From positions 806,001-870,000 of the forward strand of contig NZ_JAUSXV010000001.1 of NCBI RefSeq assembly GCF_030816295.1: a stretch of 64,000 bases of DNA, given 5' to 3'. A program made the translations under genes and the position numbers. Below the pieces are notes generated by a model that had not been told where the DNA came from, ran no database searches, and worked only from the letters and a program-made list of their open reading frames with translations. The stretch comes from Microbacterium natoriense (GTDB taxonomy: Bacteria; Actinomycetota; Actinomycetes; Actinomycetales; Microbacteriaceae). Positions 33,256 to 41,068 of this stretch are shown piece after piece (positions within the stretch are counted from its first letter, which is position 1; each line of letters starts with the position of its first letter).

Positions 33256-34074
33256 ATGGCGATGACACGGGGCAGAAGGGGCCGCAGGGCGTCCATCGCG
33301 ATCACGATCGGTGTCAGCGCCGGAACGCTCTCCGGTGTCTTCGGCGTCGGAGGCGGCGTCGTGGTCATCCCCGCGCTGATGCTGCTTCTCGCGTTCGACC
33401 AGCGCCGTGCGGCCGGCACTTCGCTTGCCGCGATCGTTCCGACCGCCGCTGTCGGGGTCGTCTCCTATGCGACTCACGGCTGGGTCGCCTGGGGACCGGC
33501 GATCCTGTTGGCCGCCGGAGCGATCATCGGCGCTCAGCTCGGCATCCGGATGCTGCCTCGGGTGCCTCTCCTCGCGCTGCGGTGGGTGTTCATCACCTTC
33601 GCGTCGGGCGCCATCGTGACGCTCTTCCTGGTCGTCCCGGTTCGTGCCGAGCAGGTTCCCATCACCGGATGGCTCGGGCTGGAGCTGGTCGCCCTCGGTC
33701 TGATCACCGGAGTGCTGTCAGGCCTTCTCGGTGTCGGCGGCGGCATCGTCGTGGTCCCCGCGCTCATGGTCCTTTTCGGCTTCGACGACCTGATCTCGAA
33801 GGGCACCTCGCTGTTGATGATGATTCCTGCGGCGCTGGCCGGGACGGTCGGAAATCTGCGTCGTTCGCAGGTGGATCTGCCTCTCGCGATCACGGTCGGA
33901 GCATCCGCATGCGCGACGGTGCCGTTGGGGACCTGGGTTGCGGCATCGATCGATCCGCGCACCGCCAACATCGTCTTCGCGATCTTCGTCGCCATCATCG
34001 TGGTGCAGATGGCACTGGCAAGACCTCAAAGCCCTCCGCCGCAGGTAGGGCGCGATCCCCGACCAGCGGGTTAG
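33256..34074 (+). CDS. TSUP/TauE-SafE family permease
   Basis: ATG 33256 gives 272 residues with about eight hydrophobic segments and the internal duplication typical of TSUP proteins: SGVFGVGGGVVVIPALMLL in the first half and SGLLGVGGGIVVVPALMVL in the second. The family exports or imports small organic or sulfur anions (sulfite, sulfoacetate, taurine). Its place behind the acyl-CoA cluster suggests transport of an organic anion, which is inference. Confidence 0.92.
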   Translation: MAMTRGRRGRRASIAITIGVSAGTLSGVFGVGGGVVVIPALMLLLAFDQRRAAGTSLAAIVPTAAVGVVSYATHGWVAWGPAILLAAGAIIGAQLGIRMLPRVPLLALRWVFITFASGAIVTLFLVVPVRAEQVPITGWLGLELVALGLITGVLSGLLGVGGGIVVVPALMVLFGFDDLISKGTSLLMMIPAALAGTVGNLRRSQVDLPLAITVGASACATVPLGTWVAASIDPRTANIVFAIFVAIIVVQMALARPQSPPPQVGRDPRPAG

Positions 34075-34231
34075 CGTCTACCGGGGCGGCCCCTCCGAGA
34101 TAGAAACCCTCAGGGTGCTTCGGAGTGCATCGTCGACTGAGGGTGAAACGGGTGAGCAGAATGTGCATTCAGTCCAGGAATTGACAATGCTGCACCGTCG
34201 TCGAACCGGCCTGTCGGTGGCCGTGGACAAG

Positions 34232-34278
34232 TTTCATCATTTCGCGTGATGAAAGGCGTAGGTCGGCGTCTCTCTAAC
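34232..34278 (+). promoter_or_regulatory. Shared envelope promoter element, site 1
   Basis: TTTCATCA at 34232-34239 pairs with TGATGAAA at 34247-34254. ATGAAA at 34249-34254 is followed after 12 bases by CGTCTC at 34267-34272. The stretch 34241-34278 aligns without gaps to 39931-39968 (same spacing, TTCGCGT start, GGCGTCTCTCTAA end). CGTC suggests an ECF-type -10. Confidence 0.55.
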
Positions 34279-34344
34279 TAGGTCGGGGTCCGTGATCAGC
34301 CGGAAAGCTGCCGGAGCACCGACGACAAAGAGTCTGGGGAGACC

Positions 34345-36168
34345 ATGAAATCTGGAGAATATTCACGCACCGATGCGCGCCGTGGCGCTACGGCCAAGAG
34401 AAAGGCCCGCGCGATGCAGGGTCTCGTTCTCGCGGGACTGGCAGTTGCCGGAACGTTGGCTGCCGCAGCGCCAGCTTCTGCAGCGGTGGCGACGCTGCAA
34501 CCGACTTATACGACGGACGCCGAGTTTCCGGCAGGAACCTACGCAGGGCTGTCGCTCGCAGGCGTCGAGGGTGTCGGTCGTGAAGTCCTGGAGTTGCCAG
34601 CGAGCGTCACCACGACCGAACTGGAAGTGACTCGGCCATCGCTGTCGACAGGAATGCGCCTTCCCGCGGGTCTCGGGGGAACCATCCATTTGACGAGCGA
34701 GCGAGTGGGGCTCGCCACCACCCAACCGATTCCGGCGCGGTCGACGCTCACCGGTGCGCTGACCGGCCTGGCCAACGAGGACAACCAGAATCCGTCGCCG
34801 ACCACGTTCCTGAGCGATTTCAGCGTCAACAACACCACCCAGGGGGATTGGAAGTACACCTTCGACTTCTCGGGCCTTGATGGAGGGGTTCTTCCGGCCG
34901 GTTCTCTCTTGAACACGGGAGACCTCGATGTCTGCAAACCCACCGTAGAGACGATTAGATTCTCAGCGGACGCGACCGGGCAGTGGGCGACCTTCGATCT
35001 GAATCGTCAGATCCAAGGTTGGCCTGCCTCATCTGCGCCGCCGACCGTGGCGTTCGATGACGTAACGTCGGAGTATGTCGTCACCGGGGTCTGCGGGAAC
35101 GTGAACATGGGGAACTGGTTTACCACGACCCAGCCGATCACGACCCTCCACGTGCGGATGACGAACGCGGGCGGTCTCAATACCTTCATCTCATTTGGCA
35201 TTCGGACGCCAGTGGAGCCGCTGGCGCCGGCGGTCGGGATCGTGAAGACCACGAATGGTGTCGATGTCCAGGCGGCACCGGGCCAGACGGTCGCGGCCGG
35301 TTCGACGGTCACCTGGGGGTACGCGGTGACGAACACCGGTGACACTCCCCTGGGCAACGTCGCCGTCACCGACGACAAGCTCGCCGACACCGCTATCGAC
35401 TGCGGGGCGGGGACCAACATCATCCCCCAGCTCGCGATCGGTCAGACCGTGAACTGCTCGGCTACGGGGACCGCGATCGAGGGGGATTACACCAACGCTG
35501 GATCCGTCACAGGAACCCCCGTCGACGAGACCGGGACGGTCATCGACTCCCTCGAGCCGGTCACCGCGACCGACACCTCCTGGTACCACGGGCAGGCCAC
35601 CCGCACACTCACGATCGCGAAGGTCGTCGACCAGGCGCAGGCGACCCCCGGCGACACTCTCCGGTACACGGTCACGGTCACGAACACCGGTGATGCGAGC
35701 ATCCCCTCCACGGTCGTGCGCGACGAGCTTCCGGCGGATGTCGAGTTCGTCTCCGCGACCGACGGAGGCACGCTGCAGGGCGATGAAGTGATCTGGAACG
35801 TCACCGACCTCGGCGCGGGACAGTCTGTCGCGTTCGTCGTGGAAACCCGCATCCTGGACACCGCAGCCGGATCTCTGGAGAACCGGGCAGGCGCCACCGG
35901 CACGACGCCTGACGGTCAGGAGATCGACGCCACCGCCACCGTCGAAACAGCCTGCGCCGATGACACGCGCGAAGCGTGCGCGGTGACGACGCTGCCTGTC
36001 GTCACGCCCCCGACAACCGGAGGCGGAACCACGACCACGCCGACATCGACGCACCCGCTGGCAACGACGGGTTCCGACTTCCCCGTCGTGCTCACCGCAA
36101 TCGCCGGCCTGACAGTCCTGGCCGGAGCCGCCACCCTGCTGATCGCCCGACGCCGCACCCGCGTGTAG
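34345..36168 (+). CDS. Sortase-anchored surface protein with DUF11-type repeats
   Basis: The 607-residue protein has a long basic N-terminus followed by a signal helix (GLVLAGLAVAGTLAAAAPASA, residues about 27-47), an N-terminal beta-rich domain (about 50-290), then two DUF11-like domains (about 300-410 and 420-530; VTVTNTGDASIPSTVVRDELP is typical). The C-terminus has HPLATTGSDFP, a hydrophobic helix and RRRTRV, a LAxTG sorting signal. It is probably a cell-wall stalk or adhesin. Upstream is a promoter element shared with two other sites in this locus. A terminator follows. Confidence 0.88.
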   Translation: MKSGEYSRTDARRGATAKRKARAMQGLVLAGLAVAGTLAAAAPASAAVATLQPTYTTDAEFPAGTYAGLSLAGVEGVGREVLELPASVTTTELEVTRPSLSTGMRLPAGLGGTIHLTSERVGLATTQPIPARSTLTGALTGLANEDNQNPSPTTFLSDFSVNNTTQGDWKYTFDFSGLDGGVLPAGSLLNTGDLDVCKPTVETIRFSADATGQWATFDLNRQIQGWPASSAPPTVAFDDVTSEYVVTGVCGNVNMGNWFTTTQPITTLHVRMTNAGGLNTFISFGIRTPVEPLAPAVGIVKTTNGVDVQAAPGQTVAAGSTVTWGYAVTNTGDTPLGNVAVTDDKLADTAIDCGAGTNIIPQLAIGQTVNCSATGTAIEGDYTNAGSVTGTPVDETGTVIDSLEPVTATDTSWYHGQATRTLTIAKVVDQAQATPGDTLRYTVTVTNTGDASIPSTVVRDELPADVEFVSATDGGTLQGDEVIWNVTDLGAGQSVAFVVETRILDTAAGSLENRAGATGTTPDGQEIDATATVETACADDTREACAVTTLPVVTPPTTGGGTTTTPTSTHPLATTGSDFPVVLTAIAGLTVLAGAATLLIARRRTRV

Positions 36169-36194
36169 CGGGGAACTCAGACGGTGGAGGACCT

Positions 36195-36229
36195 CAGTGG
36201 AGGGGTGAGCGGATCACACCCCTCCACTG
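36195..36229 (+). terminator. Terminator of the DUF11 surface protein
   Basis: CAGTGGAGGGGTG at 36195-36207 pairs perfectly with CACCCCTCCACTG at 36217-36229 (13-bp stem, 9-base loop), 27 bases after the stop. Confidence 0.75.
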
Positions 36230-36358
36230 CCTCGCCGCGCGTCGGTGAGCGTGCGTGGCCTCCTTGTCGTCCTTGACGCGCCCCGGTCACAAGCTGGTGC
36301 GCATCGTCCAGTCGATGCGCACCGAAGCCGCCACTCTGCTCCCCGGCGAGTGGCGGTG

Positions 36359-36401
36359 CGACCCTGATTCCTCTCCCCCACCTCGAGGGGAGTCAGGGTC
36401 G
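36359..36401 (+). terminator. Second hairpin in the surface-protein gap
   Basis: CGACCCTGA (36359-36367) pairs with TCAGGGTCG (36393-36401), with an inner CTCCCC/GGGGAG, followed by TCTTCTCTT. It is a likely additional terminator isolating the next gene. The rest of 36230-36596 shows no gene. Confidence 0.5.
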
Positions 36402-36504
36402 TCTTCTCTTGCTCTCGCCAAGACGGTCGCTGGAGATCCGAACAGTCATCGCTCGCCTCTCCGGTCTGTCCGGCCCCGGACATCGACGGGCGGCTCACCG
36501 CCTG

Positions 36505-36533
36505 TCGTCATAAAACTGCATCTCACTCGTCTC
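36505..36533 (+). promoter_or_regulatory. Shared envelope promoter element, site 3
   Basis: ATAAAA at 36510-36515, then 12 bases, then CGTCTC at 36528-36533, the same spacing as sites 1 and 2 but with weaker upstream identity (CGTCAT). It lies 64 bases before the start of the second surface protein. Confidence 0.4.
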
Positions 36534-36596
36534 ATTAGAGGGGTGGTGTCCGATCACCGCTCCGCACCCGACTGCTTACCTATCTGGGGATGGAAA

Positions 36597-38291
36597 GTGC
36601 GCAACTTCAAATTCTCCGCGCCTGCGAGCGCGGCAACGATCACCTTCGCGGTATTACTGTCCGTCGCCGCGGCGGCTCCTGCTCACGCGGTGACGACGGC
36701 CGTCACCGACTGGACCACGTTGGACCAGTCCTTCGAGAACGCGGTCGACGGCGACGTGGTGATGCTCGACGCAGACATCGACGCCTCGGGAACGGCGGAC
36801 TATCTCGGTGTCCCAGCGGGCGCGGGCATCACGCTCGACCTGAACGGTCACTCGCTGAAGCTGGCGCCCACGACGGGTCCGGGCATCCACGTCGGCAGCA
36901 CGTCGTCGCTCACGATCGATGACTCGGTCGGGACCGGCCGACTCGAGGCGATCGGCAGCGCCAACCCGGCCGACCCGTGGCCGTATTTCCCTGGCATCGG
37001 TACGGACACGACCGATCTCGCGGCCGGCGCCGTGACCATCAACGGCGGCGCGATCACCGCTCAAGGTGGGATGTACGCGGCCGGCATCGGCGGTTCGCGC
37101 TTCGCTGGTGGGGGATCGGTGACCATGACGGGCGGTTCGCTCGTCGCGCAGAGCGGGTCATTGGCCGCTTCCGTGGGCTCGGGGTATCTGGTCTTCAATC
37201 CGCTCTATCGAGGTTCGGTCACGGTGGTCGGTCCCGAGGACGCCACCGGACTTCCGACTGTCGCGGGCCGCGGAGGCCCGGACAACGAAGTGGCACCTGT
37301 GTCTTACACGGATCCGACCTCTGGAGTGCTGGTGACGGGAGACGCAACCGGCAGCATCCCAGATCAAGGCCGGCTGACGCTCGCGTTCCACTACCGAGTG
37401 ACGTTCGCTTTCGCCGACGGAGTCACGAGCGACTCGACGCAGATCGTCGACTGGGGGCACGCCGCATCAGTGCCGGCTGACCCCGTGCGCCCGGGGTACA
37501 CCTTTGCCGGGTGGGCGTCGTCTGTCGCCGGAACCTCGCCGGGTGACCCGACGATCGCCCCGGTGACATTCACCGCCCAGTGGAACAGCGTCGCGCTCGA
37601 CGCTCCGGAGATCACGACCCTGTCACTCCCGGATGGAATCGTCACCGACGCGTACAGTGCGCCCGTCAACGCGATCGGAACCGGCCCCATCACCTTCCAG
37701 GTGAGCGCCGGCACACTGCCCGCAGGACTGGTCCTCGATCCTGCCACAGGTGTCGTGAGCGGGACCCCGACGACTGCGGGGACGTTCGCGTTCACTGTCT
37801 CGGCGTCGAACGCGGGCGGTTCGGATGAGCAGGAGTACACCGTGGTGATCCGGGAGCGGCCGATCATCACGACCATGTCTCTGCCCGATGGAACGATTGC
37901 AGCGCCGTACCGCGAGACGATCGCGGCGACCGGCACCGGCCCGATCACGTTCGCCGTCACGGCCGGGTCGCTGCCGCCGGGACTGAGCCTTGATCCGACG
38001 ACAGGTGTCATTTCGGGCACGCCCACGGTGAACGGGTCCTTCCCGTTCACCGTGACCGCATCGAACGCCGTCGGTGACGATACTCACGAATACACCATCG
38101 CCATTGCTGCGCGATCGGTACCGGCGACTTCGACGGATTCCACGGGCACTTCGGTGCGCACACCCTCGGACGGCAACTTGGCGTGGACCGGCGCAGAGAC
38201 GCCTCTGCCTTGGATGATCGGCGGAGGATTGTTGATTCTTCTCGGAGCCTCGACGATCCTGTGGGCGCGTCTGCGTCGCCGATTCGCCTGA
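36597..38291 (+). CDS. Sortase-anchored surface protein with beta-helix and putative Ig-like repeats
   Basis: GTG 36597 opens a Sec signal (AATITFAVLLSVAAAAPAHA) and gives 564 residues. Residues about 30-200 look like a right-handed beta-helix (ITLDLNGHSLKLAP, LTIDDSVGTGRLEA). Residues about 260-325 resemble a Listeria-Bacteroides (InlB B) repeat (VRPGYTFAGWAS). Two He_PIG-type Ig-like domains follow (GPITFQVSAGTLPAGLVLDP and GPITFAVTAGSLPPGLSLDP). The C-terminus DGNLAWTGAETP, a hydrophobic helix and RLRRRFA form a LAxTG sorting signal. An adhesin or envelope-structural role is likely. A strong terminator follows. Confidence 0.85.
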   Translation: MRNFKFSAPASAATITFAVLLSVAAAAPAHAVTTAVTDWTTLDQSFENAVDGDVVMLDADIDASGTADYLGVPAGAGITLDLNGHSLKLAPTTGPGIHVGSTSSLTIDDSVGTGRLEAIGSANPADPWPYFPGIGTDTTDLAAGAVTINGGAITAQGGMYAAGIGGSRFAGGGSVTMTGGSLVAQSGSLAASVGSGYLVFNPLYRGSVTVVGPEDATGLPTVAGRGGPDNEVAPVSYTDPTSGVLVTGDATGSIPDQGRLTLAFHYRVTFAFADGVTSDSTQIVDWGHAASVPADPVRPGYTFAGWASSVAGTSPGDPTIAPVTFTAQWNSVALDAPEITTLSLPDGIVTDAYSAPVNAIGTGPITFQVSAGTLPAGLVLDPATGVVSGTPTTAGTFAFTVSASNAGGSDEQEYTVVIRERPIITTMSLPDGTIAAPYRETIAATGTGPITFAVTAGSLPPGLSLDPTTGVISGTPTVNGSFPFTVTASNAVGDDTHEYTIAIAARSVPATSTDSTGTSVRTPSDGNLAWTGAETPLPWMIGGGLLILLGASTILWARLRRRFA

Positions 38292-38303
38292 GCGCGTGAA
38301 CGA

Positions 38304-38338
38304 TCGTGGGCCCATCCGGATCTCGGATGGGCCCACGA
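38304..38338 (+). terminator. Terminator of the beta-helix surface protein
   Basis: A 15-bp perfect stem (TCGTGGGCCCATCCG, 38304-38318) with a 5-base loop and its complement at 38324-38338. Confidence 0.8.
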
Positions 38339-38392
38339 ATCGCTGAAGCAGCTGGTCCCGGGGTGAGGGTTCAGCCCGGGGACGTGGGGACG

Positions 38393-39700
38393 ATGGGAAC
38401 AGTCACGAACACTTCGGTCGAAAGCGACGACGGCTTCGAACTCGTCGCTCTCGCTGCCGAAGGAGATCGAGCGGCGGCGGGCGCCTACTTCCAGAAGAAC
38501 CAGCGGTTGCTCATGGCTATGGCGCACCGCATCAGTGGTGGCGTTCTCGATCCTGACGACCTTCTGAGCGAAGCGATGATCACGGTCTTGACGAAGTGGT
38601 CACAAGGGACGGGCCCGGAACGCTATGCGAACGCGTACGTGATCCAGACGATGCGGAATCGGGTGAAGGACGAGTTGAGATCTCCACGGTCGCGGGTGGG
38701 AGAGATCACCGAGACCAATGCGCCGCTGCATGACGACAGCACGGAGCAGCACTCCGCGGACATGCACCGCGAATATGCGATCGTGCGCAGAGCGCTCGGC
38801 CTGCTTCCTGAGGACCAACGAGCGGTCCTCGTCGCCACCGTCTTGGAAGGGCGCAAGCCCGCAGACCTCGAGGAAGAGCTGGGGCGTCCGGCGTCTGCGA
38901 TCTATTCGCTGTCGCGACGAGCGCGTCTGAACCTTCGGCGCGCGACGCTGCGAGTGGTCCTGGAAGACGGAGCGCCGCAGAAATGTCGCGCCGCGTCCGC
39001 CGAACTGCCAGAGAAGGTAGCCGCGTCGCCCGAGGACTCGGGTGAATCTCACGGCATGCACCATATCCGTACGTGCGCGCGCTGCCGCGGGGCGTGGTCA
39101 CGCTTCGCGGCGATATCCCTCTCTCTCGGGGTCGTCACCCTCCTCACCGTCAGCGGCGTGCTGTTCCCCTCGGGGAGCGCGGAGGCTGCAGAGACGCACT
39201 CTCCGTCTGCGCATGGGCGCCATGCGACGGTGCGCAGCGTGCGTCGGATAGGGGGTCGAGCCGGGTCGTGGGCCGTCACCCCGACGCGGGTCGGTGTGAC
39301 GGCCCTTGCGGTCGGCATCGCCATAGTCGTCGGATCGATCGCACCGGCACTCATGCCGCCCCCTCCGGATGCGGTGTTCGACGTCACGGCGACGGCGGTC
39401 GGTGAGCGCGTCGTTCTGAATGTCGGCATCCTGATCGACCGACCGTGGACCGTGGAGCGCATGGTCATCTCCCTGCCTTCGGGCCTGTTCGTCGACGAGG
39501 CTCCGCCGGGATGGGATTGCACGCCGATCGAGCTGAGCGAGACCCAGTGCGTCGTCGACGGTCCGAGCCCTCTTGGAGGAGACTTCGTCATCGATGGTCC
39601 GGGGCTCCTACTTCGCGGCGCCGCGTACCGGGTGGATCTTGTCGCGCATGCCGACGGACGCACACTCACCGCATTCGAAAGCGGACCGCTCGAACAGTGA
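38393..39700 (+). CDS. ECF sigma factor fused to zinc-finger, membrane and extracytoplasmic domains
   Basis: The 435-residue protein begins as an ECF sigma factor: region 2 (LLMAMAHRISGGVLDPDDLLSEAMITVLTKW in parts, residues about 40-75) and region 4 (LGLLPEDQRAVLVATVLEG and ASAIYSLSRRARLNLRRA, about 130-185). Near residue 221 is HHIRTCARCRG, a zinc-finger anti-sigma (ZAS, zf-HC2) motif. Hydrophobic segments follow at about 236-258 and 302-322, then a beta-rich tail with a Cys pair (WDCTP, TQCVVDG) that looks secreted. Fused sigma/anti-sigma proteins of this kind are known in actinobacterial ECF groups. The flanking LAxTG proteins and shared promoter element suggest an envelope regulon. GTG 38363 is an alternative start. 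Confidence 0.88.
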   Translation: MGTVTNTSVESDDGFELVALAAEGDRAAAGAYFQKNQRLLMAMAHRISGGVLDPDDLLSEAMITVLTKWSQGTGPERYANAYVIQTMRNRVKDELRSPRSRVGEITETNAPLHDDSTEQHSADMHREYAIVRRALGLLPEDQRAVLVATVLEGRKPADLEEELGRPASAIYSLSRRARLNLRRATLRVVLEDGAPQKCRAASAELPEKVAASPEDSGESHGMHHIRTCARCRGAWSRFAAISLSLGVVTLLTVSGVLFPSGSAEAAETHSPSAHGRHATVRSVRRIGGRAGSWAVTPTRVGVTALAVGIAIVVGSIAPALMPPPPDAVFDVTATAVGERVVLNVGILIDRPWTVERMVISLPSGLFVDEAPPGWDCTPIELSETQCVVDGPSPLGGDFVIDGPGLLLRGAAYRVDLVAHADGRTLTAFESGPLEQ

Positions 39701-39730
39701 CTCCGTCATCACAGGGCGAGAACCACCTGA

Positions 39731-39764
39731 CTGCGGCGGGTCCGGGGAGGGAAGCCCGCCGCAG
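39731..39764 (+). terminator. Terminator after the fused sigma gene
   Basis: CTGCGGCGGG (39731-39740) pairs with CCCGCCGCAG (39755-39764), with additional outer pairing of CCTG/CAGG, followed by TTCTTGCTT. Confidence 0.7.
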
Positions 39765-39930
39765 CCAGGTTCTTGCTTGCGGAATTGAGGTGAGGTGGGG
39801 ATCTACACCGCCCGCCTGCGACACGGACCCCCGATCCGTGAGACGCGCCTGACAAGCCCGGCAATAAGGAAGACGAGAGTCAGCCCGATATCTGACGCGA
39901 ACGGCTCGCCGAGTCGAAGTCGCAGCCGTG

Positions 39931-39968
39931 TTCGCGTAATGAATGCGCAGCGGCGGCGTCTCTCTAAT
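39931..39968 (+). promoter_or_regulatory. Shared envelope promoter element, site 2
   Basis: TTCGCGTAATGAAT, then 12 bases from the ATGAAT to CGTCTC at 39957-39962, then TCTAAT. The spacing is identical to site 1. The next ATG is at 39970, so transcripts from this site would be almost leaderless. Confidence 0.5.
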
Positions 39969-39969
39969 C

Positions 39970-40383
39970 ATGACCATCCTTCCTTTGTTCCGCGTACTCA
40001 CCGCGCTGCTCATCCCGCTGGGCCAGATCGGTCTATGGGTGGCGATGGTCGGCGCGATCGCCCTCGCGATCGCGCTGGCGGTCGATGCTGCGGGGCTCGT
40101 CGGCGGTGGGGCCGTGCTGTGGCTGACCGGTGCGATGCTGAGCCTGGGGCTGTGGTACTCGGGTGATCTGTTGGCGCCGGTCGCGGTGGCGGTCGCCCTC
40201 GTCGTTGCTGTCGCTGCGGGCGTGGCTTGCCGACGACTGCTCAGGCGACGCCCTGGTGCGGTCCGGAATCCTGTCGTGCGGCAGGGGGCCGAGTCGGCTC
40301 GGCCGTCGGTGCGGACGCGCAAGGTCGCGCTTCCCGACGTCGAGCTGGCCTCGTTGGGTGCGCCATCCGACGCGCGGGCCTGA
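39970..40383 (+). CDS. Small membrane protein of the surface locus
   Basis: ATG 39970 gives 137 residues with three to four hydrophobic segments (about 5-25, 30-50, 52-90) and a polar, basic C-terminal tail of about 45 residues. It carries no recognised motif. The ATG is only 8 bases after the CGTCTC of the shared promoter element and has no Shine-Dalgarno sequence, so leaderless translation is likely. It is probably co-transcribed with the DUF4190-like gene at 40463. Confidence 0.65.
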   Translation: MTILPLFRVLTALLIPLGQIGLWVAMVGAIALAIALAVDAAGLVGGGAVLWLTGAMLSLGLWYSGDLLAPVAVAVALVVAVAAGVACRRLLRRRPGAVRNPVVRQGAESARPSVRTRKVALPDVELASLGAPSDARA

Positions 40384-40462
40384 GCCGCGCGCATCGATGG
40401 AGACGCGGCCGCGATCGGCGAGATCGACTCACACAGCTGAAACGACGTTCCTGCCTGCCCGT

Positions 40463-40687
40463 ATGAACTCCCTTGCCACCTTCTCTCTGATCTGCGGAAT
40501 AGCCGGGCTGTGTCTGGTGCCGGTCCTGGGCCCGGTTGCCGCCCTGGGAGCGGGGTATACCGCACGGAGGCAGATCGCCGCCCACCGCCAGCACGGACGC
40601 AGGCGGGCGACAGCCGGAATCGCGCTCGGCTGGATAGGACTCGTCATCGCATGCATCGTCATCATCCTGTTCGTCATCTGGCGCTGA
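40463..40687 (+). CDS. DUF4190-like small membrane protein
   Basis: ATG 40463 gives 74 residues. NSLATFSLICGIAGLCLVP, a central GYTARRQIAAHR and ATAGIALGWIGLVIACIVIIL match the compact two-helix DUF4190 family, which is often found with regulators of cell-envelope genes; its function is unknown. A longer upstream frame exists, but this start gives the standard family form. It follows the small membrane protein by 79 bases. Confidence 0.8.
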   Translation: MNSLATFSLICGIAGLCLVPVLGPVAALGAGYTARRQIAAHRQHGRRRATAGIALGWIGLVIACIVIILFVIWR

Positions 40688-40754
40688 CGGGCAGCGGTTC
40701 GCCAGGGTGCGAGCGCCGGCTGTCCATGACATGACTCCACAAGATCGAGGTGAG

Positions 40755-41018
40755 ATGAACGCAGGCAGGTACGTCGTCATTCATCCGCGTGCGTTGGAGG
40801 TATTTCGTCGGCGGGCCGGAAAGTCTGTGGCGCAAGTGCTGATCGACGCCGGGATCGATGCGCCGGAGTTCCGTGAGCGGATCCGCGGAGAAGGCTTCGG
40901 ACTGAGTGACGTCGCCCGCCTCGCGCAGGCACTCGACACGACACCCCGCGAGCTCACGACGACCAGTACAGTCCTCGCCGCCGCCGAACGCCTTCGGCGC
41001 CCTCGCGTCGCACCGTAG
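40755..41018 (+). CDS. Small XRE-like DNA-binding protein
   Basis: ATG 40755 follows GAGGTGAG and gives 87 residues. HPRALEVFRRRAGKSVAQVLIDAGIDAPEFRERIRG, then FGLSDVARLAQALDTTPRELT, resembles a Cro/C1-type HTH in which the second helix pair is diverged. No partner domain is present. Its target is unknown; it may regulate the preceding small membrane genes or the following oxidase. Confidence 0.65.
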   Translation: MNAGRYVVIHPRALEVFRRRAGKSVAQVLIDAGIDAPEFRERIRGEGFGLSDVARLAQALDTTPRELTTTSTVLAAAERLRRPRVAP

Positions 41019-41068
41019 CCCGTAGACGTTCGTCGAGCGTTCGCGCATTGCATGGGAAGGTGGGAGAC

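Noticed and set aside
36255..36596. Upstream extension of the beta-helix surface protein
   Set aside because: Includes a terminator-like hairpin and the promoter element, and lacks a signal peptide at the start; GTG 36597 gives a perfect secretion signal.
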